47,065 bases of DNA from CAZTEB01 sp964612735. GTDB taxonomy: Bacteria; Patescibacteriota; Microgenomatia; UBA1400; PJMF01. The stretch covers positions 1 to 47,065 of the forward strand of contig CAZTEB010000001.1 in the NCBI GenBank assembly GCA_964612735.1, read 5' to 3'. Below the pieces are notes generated by a model that worked only from the letters and a program-made list of their open reading frames with translations, did not search any database and had not been told where the DNA came from. This document shows, one piece after another, positions 24,699 through 32,645 of this stretch (position 1 is the first letter of the stretch; each line of letters starts with the position of its first letter). The translations under genes were made by a program, and so were the position numbers.

Positions 24699-25724
24699 TT
24701 ATTCGAAGTGAGTGGCATCAGCTGTGTCTTCATCAGCTACAAACCAATCTCCCGCATCGTCATCTTCTCTACTGTTTGCCATGGCGGCGATAGCTTCTGA
24801 CATCGTGGCGTACCCTGGTTGACTAGTCTCTCGCTTAGCTTTTTGAAGCTTATCAAAGTTCTCTTGGCTGAGCGTACCTCGCTTGGCATACCAGTAGCGG
24901 ATTTTGTCTAGAATGGCGAATTTTGATCTCCCAAATAAGAGGTGCTCAATTACTTTTCGAAAAGGATGATCGTAAGGAATGCCTACTATTTCAGTAAAAA
25001 AGAGACGAAGCTCTGTTCTAGAATTGATGAGCAATAACACCTGCAAAAATTCCTCAAGATAAAGGTTGTTGATGTCGGACAAAACTGGTTCATGACTTAT
25101 ATCTACGAACCCGATGTCCTTAACAGAATGATCAGAATAATTTGGCCTATTGTCTCTTCCCGCATGCTCATCATCGTTTAACATCTGCACTGTTTTTTCA
25201 GCTGTTTTTCTGAGCAATCGCAAGTATTCACCTTCACCACCTACGCTTCTATCTAAGGCAACTACCTGGCTTTTATCATGTATAAGAAGCAGTCGTTTCC
25301 AGTAGTGATTGAGGTGACTCTGAAGTACGAGGTCATTAAATGCACCAAAGCTAAATTCGGACGAACGAATTTTCTTGCCAAACAGATAATAGTAATTTTC
25401 ATGGCTTTGTATGCTTTTAAAGAAACCCCGATAAACAGACAGCTCATTTACCCACAAGTCATGAGAATCTACCAAGCGCTCAAGCGCTTGATGCCTCTCA
25501 CGGAGAACGCCGGCAAGAGCCTCGCCAATTGTCACTGTTCTAAGAGCATCAGAGTTGTGAAGAGTATTGATATCTCTGGCTTTAGCAGAACTAAGGATGC
25601 CATCTACAAAAGCATGTAGCAACATAGAATCATCTTTAGCTGTGTCGTCAAACTCTGTAGAAGCTTTTTTAACCCATGCCTTAATTTCACTTGCAATCGT
25701 GCCACTATATCGATCTTTTGACAT
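24699..25724 (-). CDS. Orphan protein of about 341 residues
   Basis: Begins MSKDRYSGTIASEIK. Mostly helical, soluble, with an acidic C-terminal tail (REDDDAGDWFVADEDTADA). No recognised domain or motif. It stands alone between infB and rpsO; intergenic promoters flank it on both sides. An alternative GTG start lies at 25733; the ATG at 25724 has GGGA close before it, and TATACT lies about 30 bases upstream. Function unknown. Confidence 0.65.
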   Translation of the reverse strand: MSKDRYSGTIASEIKAWVKKASTEFDDTAKDDSMLLHAFVDGILSSAKARDINTLHNSDALRTVTIGEALAGVLRERHQALERLVDSHDLWVNELSVYRGFFKSIQSHENYYYLFGKKIRSSEFSFGAFNDLVLQSHLNHYWKRLLLIHDKSQVVALDRSVGGEGEYLRLLRKTAEKTVQMLNDDEHAGRDNRPNYSDHSVKDIGFVDISHEPVLSDINNLYLEEFLQVLLLINSRTELRLFFTEIVGIPYDHPFRKVIEHLLFGRSKFAILDKIRYWYAKRGTLSQENFDKLQKAKRETSQPGYATMSEAIAAMANSREDDDAGDWFVADEDTADATHFE

Positions 25725-25786
25725 ACTTCCCACTCGACTTATTAAGTAGATACAAGTATATCAAATACACACAAATGAGAGAAGGA

Positions 25787-27280
25787 TTACTCGTCTTCTT
25801 CTAAGTGATACGCTACGAGCGTGTCACCCACCTGAAAATCAACTTTTTTGCTCTTAAAAGTAATGCCGAATTCGTTCTTAGCTTTGACGCTATCGATCTC
25901 GTCTTTACCATGCATCAAGCTTGAAATCACAGGGTCAGCAACAATCTCGTCACCTCGCTTGAGGTGAAGCAGGTCAGTTTTCTTAATCTCACCGGTCTTG
26001 ACCTTACAACCAGCGATCTTCAAACCCTTCATCTCGAAGATCTGCAAAATCTCAGCTGTGCCGGTCTCTACTTCATCAATAGTGGCATCGATCAGCTTCA
26101 GTATCTGCTTCTGGAGATCTTCAATTAGCTTGTAAATCACGTCATAACTCTTGAGGCGAACGCCGGCTTCCTTGGCGATCTGCTTGATCTTGCCTGAGAC
26201 CTTAGTGTGAAAAGCAATGATAGTGGCACCACTTGTCACAGCCGACTCGATGTCTTTCTCGGTAACTTGACCGACACCACTGGCGACCACCTCCACTTGA
26301 TCTTCATCTAAGTTTTGGTGAATCACCTCGAGTGTGCCCTGTACATCAGCCTTAATAACAAGCTTGAGCTTTTCTTTATCACCGAACGCAGCCTCGAAAT
26401 CAAGATCGGCAAAGGGATCAAGCTCAGCCTGTGCAGCGTCGTCGGTGGCCAGAGCCTCATCTTCAGCAGATGCTTCCAGATACTCGACACCATCTTCTCT
26501 AATAATGCTTCCTACTGCAGGCACATCCTTAAGACCCAAGATCTCGGCTGGAGAGCCTGGCAGCACTTGCTTCAGCTGCTTGCCGTTCTCATCGAACAGG
26601 CCACGGACTCTGCCCACTACTTCACTATCATCAGCTACGTACATATCTTGACGAGGTTGGAGTGTGCCTTGCTGCACAATTACACTAGCGACGCTACCAC
26701 GCTTATCGTCTTTGGTAGACTCTATCACCACAGCCTCAAGGGGGGCTTCAGGATCTGCTTTGAGCTCGAGCAGCTCGGCCATCACGGTCAAGTTCTCTAA
26801 CAAGTCATCGACGCCCTTACCAGTCTTTGCAGAGAGCTCGATAGCTTCTACGTCGCCGCCCATACCCTGGACCAAGACATCATGCTGGGCTAACTCAGCC
26901 TTAATGTTGTCTGGATAGACATCTTTGAGATCAGTTTTATTAATTGCGACTATATACGATGCATTACTAGACTTTATGTGACGAATTGACTCAATTGTTT
27001 GTGGTTTGACACCATCATCGGCAGCAACTACCAACACAACAATGTCAGTTATGGTGGCACCACGCTCACGCATCTTGTTAAACGCAGCGTGACCTGGAGT
27101 GTCGATAAATGTCAGCTTTTTGCTTTTAAACTCGATCTGGTACGCACCAATGTGCTGGGTGATACCACCGGCTTCCCTGCTCACCACATTAGCCTTGCGA
27201 ATATAATCTAGCAAGGATGTCTTGCCATGGTCGACGTGACCCATGATGGTGATAACTGGTGGTCGCGATTGCACTGCCAT
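25787..27280 (-). CDS. infB: Translation initiation factor IF-2, minimal form
   Basis: 497 residues. The G domain begins almost at once: GHVDHGKT at 14-21, DTPGHAAF near 59 and NKTD near 113, followed by domains II, III and IV. IF-2 places initiator tRNA on the ribosome. The long N-terminal region of most bacterial IF-2 proteins is absent, as is common in reduced genomes. SD GAGG precedes the ATG. It lies 40 bases after nusA, so the two form one operon. Confidence 0.95.
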   Translation of the reverse strand: MAVQSRPPVITIMGHVDHGKTSLLDYIRKANVVSREAGGITQHIGAYQIEFKSKKLTFIDTPGHAAFNKMRERGATITDIVVLVVAADDGVKPQTIESIRHIKSSNASYIVAINKTDLKDVYPDNIKAELAQHDVLVQGMGGDVEAIELSAKTGKGVDDLLENLTVMAELLELKADPEAPLEAVVIESTKDDKRGSVASVIVQQGTLQPRQDMYVADDSEVVGRVRGLFDENGKQLKQVLPGSPAEILGLKDVPAVGSIIREDGVEYLEASAEDEALATDDAAQAELDPFADLDFEAAFGDKEKLKLVIKADVQGTLEVIHQNLDEDQVEVVASGVGQVTEKDIESAVTSGATIIAFHTKVSGKIKQIAKEAGVRLKSYDVIYKLIEDLQKQILKLIDATIDEVETGTAEILQIFEMKGLKIAGCKVKTGEIKKTDLLHLKRGDEIVADPVISSLMHGKDEIDSVKAKNEFGITFKSKKVDFQVGDTLVAYHLEEDE

Positions 27281-27320
27281 AGTTTGCCTCTATCAACTTT
27301 CTTACACTACCTCTATCTAC

Positions 27321-28661
27321 TTATGCTGCTTCTTGTTCTTCCTGAGCAGCCACAGCTTCTTCATCTAAGATCTCCATTGTCTTGAGCTTGTTTTCTTCCT
27401 TCTGTACGCTCTCCCGAGCGATTCTCATTTCTTCTTCCTCTTTGTCAAAGACTTCAACAGCGCCTGCCAGCAACTTCTTCTGAGCATCAGTGATGTCATC
27501 AAAGCCTTGCCACTTGTCTCGGAAGCGAGCCAAGTCGGCGACAGTCGTCAGCTTGAAAGTAATCAAAAGCTGTCTGGTTTCATCTTCTAGGCCTTCAAGC
27601 GTGTCGATTTCATACTCCTCATCACCAGTTACTTCTGATTTCACTTCACCCTCAGACGACTTGATAGTGATCTGATAGCCAGTAAGCTTAGCTGCCAAGC
27701 GAACGTTCTGACCACCTCTGCCGATGGCAAGCGACAACTGATCATCAGGAGAGATCACTGTTACCTGGCGAGACTCTTCATCTATCTTGATCAATAACGC
27801 CTCAGCTGGAGCTAGTGCACCTTGGAGTAAGGTCATAGAGTTATCTGAATGAGGAATGATGTCAATCTTTTCGTTGTTAAGTTCGCGAATAACCTCTTGG
27901 ACACGAACGCCGCGTTGACCAACACACGAACCAACCGGGTCGACGCCATCTTGAGTAGCTTTAACAGCTAGCTTAGTACGAACGCCGGCTTCACGAGCTA
28001 TCATCTCAATTTTGACAGCACCTGAAGCAACTTCGGGCACTTCACGCTCAAACAGCTTGACGACCACATCTTTATCAGCTCGAGACACGATGATGCTCTT
28101 ACCTTTGTGAATCTCACGAATATCCTTAATCAAGACAGCAATCCGCATATTCATTCGATAGAACTCACCGCGCATCTGCTCCTCAGGTGGCATGTATGCT
28201 TGACCTCTACCAAGATCAACAACAACCATTCTGCCGTCCATTCGCAGTACAGTACCAGTGATTAGCTCACCAACCTTGTCACTGTACTCAGACAGAATCT
28301 GCTCTTTTTCTGATTCACGGATCTTCTGGAGAATGACTTGCTTGGCGGTCTGAGCAGCAATTCTGCCAAAACCAGCTGGCGTGACATCCTTAGATTGTGA
28401 CTCATCCCACTCGAGAACTTCACCGGTCTCTTCGTCAAGCTTAGTAGCTGGACATGAAAAGATACGGGCTTCTCCAGTCAGTTCATTCACGGTGGCGTAG
28501 TAGTAGGTGTTTTCATCAAGCTCACCCATCTGCTTGCGGTATGCAGATACTAAAGCTGCGCAGATGGCCTTGATGATAGACTCTGAGCTGATGTTGCGAT
28601 CATTAGCAATTTGAGCGATAGCTGCTGCAAATTCTGTTCGTGCTACGGTAGGTTGTGACAT
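27321..28661 (-). CDS. nusA: Transcription factor NusA
   Basis: 446 residues: N-terminal RNA polymerase-binding domain, S1 domain (ELITGTVLRMDGRMVVVDLG near residue 131), KH1 (VGSCVGQRGVRVQEV near 248), KH2 (LAIGRGGQNVRLAAKL near 313) and an acidic C-terminal extension. It modulates pausing, termination and antitermination. SD AAGGAA precedes the ATG. An upstream leader contains a terminator-like structure. rimP, often upstream of nusA, is not present. Confidence 0.95.
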   Translation of the reverse strand: MSQPTVARTEFAAAIAQIANDRNISSESIIKAICAALVSAYRKQMGELDENTYYYATVNELTGEARIFSCPATKLDEETGEVLEWDESQSKDVTPAGFGRIAAQTAKQVILQKIRESEKEQILSEYSDKVGELITGTVLRMDGRMVVVDLGRGQAYMPPEEQMRGEFYRMNMRIAVLIKDIREIHKGKSIIVSRADKDVVVKLFEREVPEVASGAVKIEMIAREAGVRTKLAVKATQDGVDPVGSCVGQRGVRVQEVIRELNNEKIDIIPHSDNSMTLLQGALAPAEALLIKIDEESRQVTVISPDDQLSLAIGRGGQNVRLAAKLTGYQITIKSSEGEVKSEVTGDEEYEIDTLEGLEDETRQLLITFKLTTVADLARFRDKWQGFDDITDAQKKLLAGAVEVFDKEEEEMRIARESVQKEENKLKTMEILDEEAVAAQEEQEAA

Positions 28662-28726
28662 AGTTCCTTACTTTAGTTGATTAGTTACTTCGTTGCTATG
28701 TTAGTACTGTACTGATGAGCTGAGAC

Positions 28727-28765
28727 AAAAAAAGGACCTGCTCTCGCCCGTCCTCATCCCGTCTC
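28727..28765 (-). promoter_or_regulatory. Terminator-like structure in the nusA leader
   Basis: In the nusA transcript, a five-pair stem AGGAC/GTCCT (28750-28754 with 28733-28737) is followed by seven U (28727-28733). An outer GAGAC/GTCTC pairing (28761-28765 with 28722-28726) would enclose it. It sits between the promoter and the SD, the place for an attenuator. The stem is short, so this is tentative. Confidence 0.4.
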
Positions 28766-28778
28766 TACCAGTAGGGGT

Positions 28779-28784
28779 ATTATA
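28779..28784 (-). promoter_or_regulatory. -10 element of nusA-infB
   Basis: TATAAT on the minus strand, preceded by TG, about 117 bases before the nusA ATG. It provides a long-leader transcript, unlike the leaderless genes in this window. Confidence 0.55.
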
Positions 28785-28813
28785 CACTACTTGCTCGGTA
28801 CTATGCACACGAC

Positions 28814-29747
28814 CTACTCCAACCCCGCCAACTCTTCCAACTTCTTCTTTTGCTCTTTACTCAACTTTTCTGGAACTTCCACGATCAACCGCACGTACAA
28901 GTCGCCCCTACCATTACCTCTGAGTTGCTGGACACCCTCACCTCGCAAGCGAACCAGCGTATGAGACTGAGTGCCAGCTCGTACCTTCATCTTAAGCGTG
29001 TCACCTAGTGTAGGGACTTCAACTTGACCACCTAAAGCTGCCGTCGTAAATGGGATCTTCTGATCAACATAGATGTCGTAGTTATCACGCTTAAACTTGG
29101 GATGCGTCCCTACATCGAGCGTAATGTCAAAGTCTTCGAATCGAATCCGAGTGCCGTCATTAGCACCCGCTGGAATTTTAACCTTTTTCTTCTTGCCATC
29201 GATCTCAACCTCTTTCTCAGCACCGTTAATGGCATCCATGAAGTCAACTCGCAGTGAATACCTAGGTCGACGGGCTGCCCGAGCAAAATCACCAAAGCCA
29301 CCGCCAAAGAACTGCTCGAAAATCTCGAAGGGATCGCCAAAATCCTGATTACCAGCTCCACCAAATGGGTTGCCGCCTGCGCTCGTCGTGTATGACCAGG
29401 TAAAAGGACCACCCTGATGCCCCCCAGCGAATGGGTTGCCGCCCATACCACTAGCAGCGTCAAAAGCCGCATGACCAAACTGGTCATACGCCTGCTTCTT
29501 CTTAGCATCTGACAAGACCTGATAGGCTTCGTTTATTTCTTTAAACTTTGCTTCTGCTTCNNNNNNNNNNTCCTTTCTTTTCCTTCCCTTTTTATTCGCT
29601 TCTCTTTTCTTCTGCTTCTTTTTTCTTATCCTGATTTTTATCTGGATGCCACTTCAGGGCAGCCTTACGGTAGGCCGACTTAATATCCGCTTCACTGGCG
29701 TCTTTTTTGACACCAAGGATTTCGTAATAGTCGCGTTTAGTAGCCAT
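28814..29747 (-). CDS. dnaJ: DnaJ/CbpA-type co-chaperone, interrupted by an assembly gap
   Basis: The J domain starts at 29747 (MATKRDYYEILGV, HPD at residues 34-36). The frame then meets a TAA at 29592-29594 just before ten N (29561-29570). Beyond the gap it resumes as EAEAKFKEINEAYQVLSD, a G/F-rich linker and the C-terminal substrate-binding domains. No CxxCxGxG zinc finger is present, so it is a type II Hsp40. The stop lies in a purine-rich tail that duplicates GAAGCAGAAG from the other side of the gap and is probably an assembly artefact. It stimulates DnaK. Confidence 0.85.
29561..29570. other. Assembly gap (10 N) inside dnaJ
   Basis: Both flanks contain the ten-base repeat GAAGCAGAAG (minus strand), followed by different sequence. 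The contig end at 29571-29610 is low-complexity purine sequence on the minus strand and is suspect. Confidence 0.99.
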
Positions 29748-29842
29748 AGTGAATCACTATTGTAACAAGTGAACTTGAGGTTGTTAAGCAGACAAAACCC
29801 CAGAGTGCTAAATAAAAAAACCTACGATGCTACAATTGAGTT

Positions 29843-30376
29843 GTGATCAAGCAAGTGAACAGCAAAAACGTTTACACAACCAAGTGGATGAACATTAGAG
29901 CTGATGATGTTGAGTTTCCTGATGGTACTCAAGGTGTCTACAGCGTAGTAGACAAACCTGATTTTGCACTAATCATTCCGTTCCAAGATGGCAAAGTAAC
30001 GCTAGTCAAGCAGTATCGCTATGCGGTAGAGGGATCGTATTGGGAGTTTCCTCAAGGAAACTATGAAGACAAACCGACGCTTGATGCGCTTCAATTGGCC
30101 AAAGACGAACTACGAGAAGAAACGGGGCTGCGAGCTGATTCTATGCAAGAGATCGGCTACTTATATGAAGCGTACGGCTTCAGCAGCCAAGGCTTTCATA
30201 TTTTTCTGGCAACTAAGCTGACTGAGGGCGAACAAGAACTACAGGTCAGCGAACAAGGCATGGAGGTGGGGACGTTTAGCTTGGAAGAGTTTGAGCAGAT
30301 GGTTGAGTCTGGCGAAATCCGCGATGCTCCTAGTGTCAGTGCCTATGGCATTGCCAAGATGAAGGGATTGCTGTGA
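29843..30376 (+). CDS. NUDIX hydrolase, ADP-sugar pyrophosphatase type
   Basis: 177 residues. WEFPQGNYEDK and KDELREETGL form a Nudix box that is two residues longer than the standard. The QYRYAVEGSYWEFPQG stretch resembles ADP-ribose pyrophosphatases, which split ADP-ribose or ADP-sugars to AMP and a sugar phosphate. The start is GTG with TACAAT (29831-29836) six bases upstream and no SD. It heads a three-gene plus-strand unit. Confidence 0.85.
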   Translation: MIKQVNSKNVYTTKWMNIRADDVEFPDGTQGVYSVVDKPDFALIIPFQDGKVTLVKQYRYAVEGSYWEFPQGNYEDKPTLDALQLAKDELREETGLRADSMQEIGYLYEAYGFSSQGFHIFLATKLTEGEQELQVSEQGMEVGTFSLEEFEQMVESGEIRDAPSVSAYGIAKMKGLL

Positions 30377-31008
30377 AACAGCTATTCTTAACCTCTGAAT
30401 TCAATAAAGTTAGTGATCAAGTGATTACTCTTCTGCCTGAGCAAGCTTCATCGGTGCTATTTATCGACACCGCAGCTGAGGTCGAAACTGGCAGCAAGTC
30501 GTGGCTGGAACGAGATAGGCAGAGTCTCATTGACGCCGGACATAGCGTGAAACAGTTTTCATTCACAGATAAAACTCCGGAAGAGATCAAAGAACGAATA
30601 GATCAAAGTGACATTATTTTCGTCGCCGGCGGCAACACTTTCTTTCTGTTACAACAAATTGAGAAAGCGGGCGCAAGAGATATTTTGATTCAAGCTATAG
30701 AGGACGGTACCCCATACATTGGTTCCAGTGCAGGATCGATCATAGTAGGACCAAGCATCACAATAACCAGCCGCCTTGATAACAAGCACAAGGCTCCAGA
30801 CCTGCAGTCTGAAGAAGGTCTACAGCTTGTAAACTTTGTAGCTTTGCCACATTGGGGAAATGCTCACTTTAAAGAAAAGTATTTGGGCACTAGGCTAGAC
30901 GCTGCCTACGATGAACCACACTCTTTTATTCTGCTTAGAGATTCACAATTTGTGTACGTACAAGACGCCACTCATCAAATTATCGACAACAGTGACCATG
31001 GAAATTAG
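30373..31008 (+). CDS. Peptidase S51 (dipeptidase E-like)
   Basis: 211 residues. IIFVAGGNTFFLLQ near residue 80 and YIGSSAGSIIVG near 116, with the nucleophile Ser in GSSAGS, identify the S51 family (aspartyl dipeptidase/cyanophycinase group). It probably cleaves Asp- or related dipeptides in the cytosol. The GTG start overlaps the NUDIX stop by four bases, and an AAGGGA SD lies inside the upstream gene. Confidence 0.85.
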   Translation: MKQLFLTSEFNKVSDQVITLLPEQASSVLFIDTAAEVETGSKSWLERDRQSLIDAGHSVKQFSFTDKTPEEIKERIDQSDIIFVAGGNTFFLLQQIEKAGARDILIQAIEDGTPYIGSSAGSIIVGPSITITSRLDNKHKAPDLQSEEGLQLVNFVALPHWGNAHFKEKYLGTRLDAAYDEPHSFILLRDSQFVYVQDATHQIIDNSDHGN

Positions 31009-31426
31009 ACCCGCTACTGCAGACGACTACTCACAACTAATGGATCTCTATAACGGCTTCGTCAACGAAGATCGTTATTCTGGCCATGACAATGATTCAT
31101 TTAAGCAAGTGTTGGAAAGTAAAACTGGCTACATCTTTGTAGCTGAAGTAAACAGCAAACTACACGGCTTTATCACCTACTCTATCCGTCATGTAGTCAG
31201 GTATCCCAAACCGATTGCCGAGATAGACGAACTCTTTGTCAGTATTACAGCCAGAGGCAAAGGACTCGGCTCACAACTTATCAAGAAAGTTGAGCTTGAT
31301 GCTAAAGAGCGCGACTGCTATCGGATATACGTCGAGTCACACTATGATCACACCAAAGCTCACAAACTCTACGAAAAGTTAGCATTCGCCAATTATGGGT
31401 ATCACTTTGTGAAGAATGTTGGTTAA
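30998..31426 (+). CDS. GNAT-family N-acetyltransferase
   Basis: 142 residues starting MEIRPATADDYSQL, the usual GNAT opening. The acetyl-CoA loop reads VSITARGKGLGSQLI near residue 83 and the end has YEKLAFANYGYHFVK. The start overlaps the end of the peptidase gene by 11 bases; a longer frame from 30911 would be mostly inside that gene and lacks family similarity. Substrate unknown. It ends with a four-base convergent overlap with the next minus-strand gene. Confidence 0.85.
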   Translation: MEIRPATADDYSQLMDLYNGFVNEDRYSGHDNDSFKQVLESKTGYIFVAEVNSKLHGFITYSIRHVVRYPKPIAEIDELFVSITARGKGLGSQLIKKVELDAKERDCYRIYVESHYDHTKAHKLYEKLAFANYGYHFVKNVG

Positions 31427-31677
31427 AAGAGGCCATCTTTAGGTCTAGAAAACCATTCTTCCATAGGATCTAGGATGCCCTCTTCGTCAACTGTCTCAAC
31501 CTCCTCGTCTGTGCACTCTGCTGTAGAAATAGTGGACTCTTGAGCAGCTAAAGCTGCTATTTGCTGGGCTAACAATTCCATACTAGCGTTTCCAAATCCT
31601 TTGATCACAATTTTGCCGTCTTCAATAATTTCTGCACCCTTAGCAATGAGTCCTTCTGCGTTTCTTCTAGCTCCCAT
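31423..31677 (-). CDS. Small acidic protein, unknown function
   Basis: 84 residues. The first half is a compact alpha/beta segment (RRNAEGLIAKGAEIIEDG, then VIKGFGNASMELLAQQI); the second half is acidic and Thr/Ser-rich. No family recognised. A good SD (AAAGGA) precedes the ATG. Confidence 0.6.
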   Translation of the reverse strand: MGARRNAEGLIAKGAEIIEDGKIVIKGFGNASMELLAQQIAALAAQESTISTAECTDEEVETVDEEGILDPMEEWFSRPKDGLF

Positions 31678-31720
31678 CTCATCCTTTCAAGGATACTTCT
31701 ATAACAAAGTATAGCAGAGA

Positions 31721-32476
31721 CTACCTTCTAAGCTGCATATAAAACCGATTCGTATGCTCACCATACCTACTCCAACCCACCATCATAGGATACACGCAGA
31801 CGTTTAGAACTGCGTAAAGTGCTAGTCGGGCGAAAAAGATGGCATGATTCAGAGGCCCGACTAAGCTCTGATACCCATTCAACCAGAATAGCTGATTAGC
31901 CAACCGCACGTCGCCAGCGTACCAAACCTGACCTTTAAAGGTGTCAGCCCAATCCATGACTTCTTTTGGTGTCGGCAAGCCATACTTAATGTGCTCTTCG
32001 AGAAAGTCAACGTTCATACCCTGATCTTTGAGCTGATCATAAAGCTGCTGCTCAGCTTTTTGGTGAAACACTGTGCCGAGTGGGGCTGAACAAATTAATT
32101 GCCCTTTAGCAACTCGCAGCATCTCTTTAATCAGTGCTGTGCGCTGCTTGGGTGGCACGTGCTCAAGCACGTCGATGCAGACCACGGTGTCAAAAAAAGC
32201 ATCGTCAAACGGCAGGTGCTTGCCATCGTAGAAGAAATCGCGTTGGGTCTTAGCCTGGTGTTTTGGAGTCTGATTACTTGAAGTATCTACATTGACTGTA
32301 TAAAAATCTGCAGCACCAACTCGCTCACCCAAGATCCGCTGCTCACCCCCAACGTCCAGCACCTTCTGGCCAGATGGGGTAAGGCTCGCTATAAAGCGTT
32401 GTCGTTCATGAATATCTGGCGGTAATAGCCAGAATGCTCCAGTTAGCTGGCGCTCTAGTTTTTGAAGTACTCCCAT
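31721..32476 (-). CDS. Class I SAM-dependent methyltransferase, possibly membrane-associated
   Basis: 251 residues. Motif I is VLDVGG near residue 39, with an acidic residue after strand 2 (VNVD), then LPFDDAFFDTVVCIDVLEHV near 93, matching methyltransferase 11/23 types. The C-terminal third is hydrophobic (NHAIFFARLALYAVLNVCVYPM) and may bind the membrane, suggesting a lipid or cell-envelope substrate. TATAAA (32484-32489) lies seven bases before the ATG. Confidence 0.8.
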   Translation of the reverse strand: MGVLQKLERQLTGAFWLLPPDIHERQRFIASLTPSGQKVLDVGGEQRILGERVGAADFYTVNVDTSSNQTPKHQAKTQRDFFYDGKHLPFDDAFFDTVVCIDVLEHVPPKQRTALIKEMLRVAKGQLICSAPLGTVFHQKAEQQLYDQLKDQGMNVDFLEEHIKYGLPTPKEVMDWADTFKGQVWYAGDVRLANQLFWLNGYQSLVGPLNHAIFFARLALYAVLNVCVYPMMVGWSRYGEHTNRFYMQLRR

Positions 32477-32594
32477 AGTGACATTTATACAAGAAATTAT
32501 ATTTGTTTAGCCAGTGCAGATGCTGATTTTATTTTTGTTTTACTACAGTTGACTAAAAAATACTCAGTGTGATCAGCAATAGGATATGGAGATA

Positions 32595-32624
32595 ACAAAA
32601 ACAGCCCTCTTTCGAGGGCTGTTT
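32595..32624 (-). terminator. Intrinsic terminator of dnaK
   Basis: An 11-pair stem (arms 32599-32609 and 32614-32624, GCCCTC with GAGGGC) with a four-base loop, followed by a T run on the minus strand. It lies 22 bases past the dnaK stop and closes the heat-shock operon. Confidence 0.9.
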
Positions 32625-32645
32625 CTCATTTCAAAAAGAGGACTC

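Noticed and set aside
29592..29594. dnaJ as a true pseudogene with an early stop
   Set aside because: The stop is in low-complexity sequence at the edge of an N gap, and the rest of the protein is intact, so an assembly fault is more likely.
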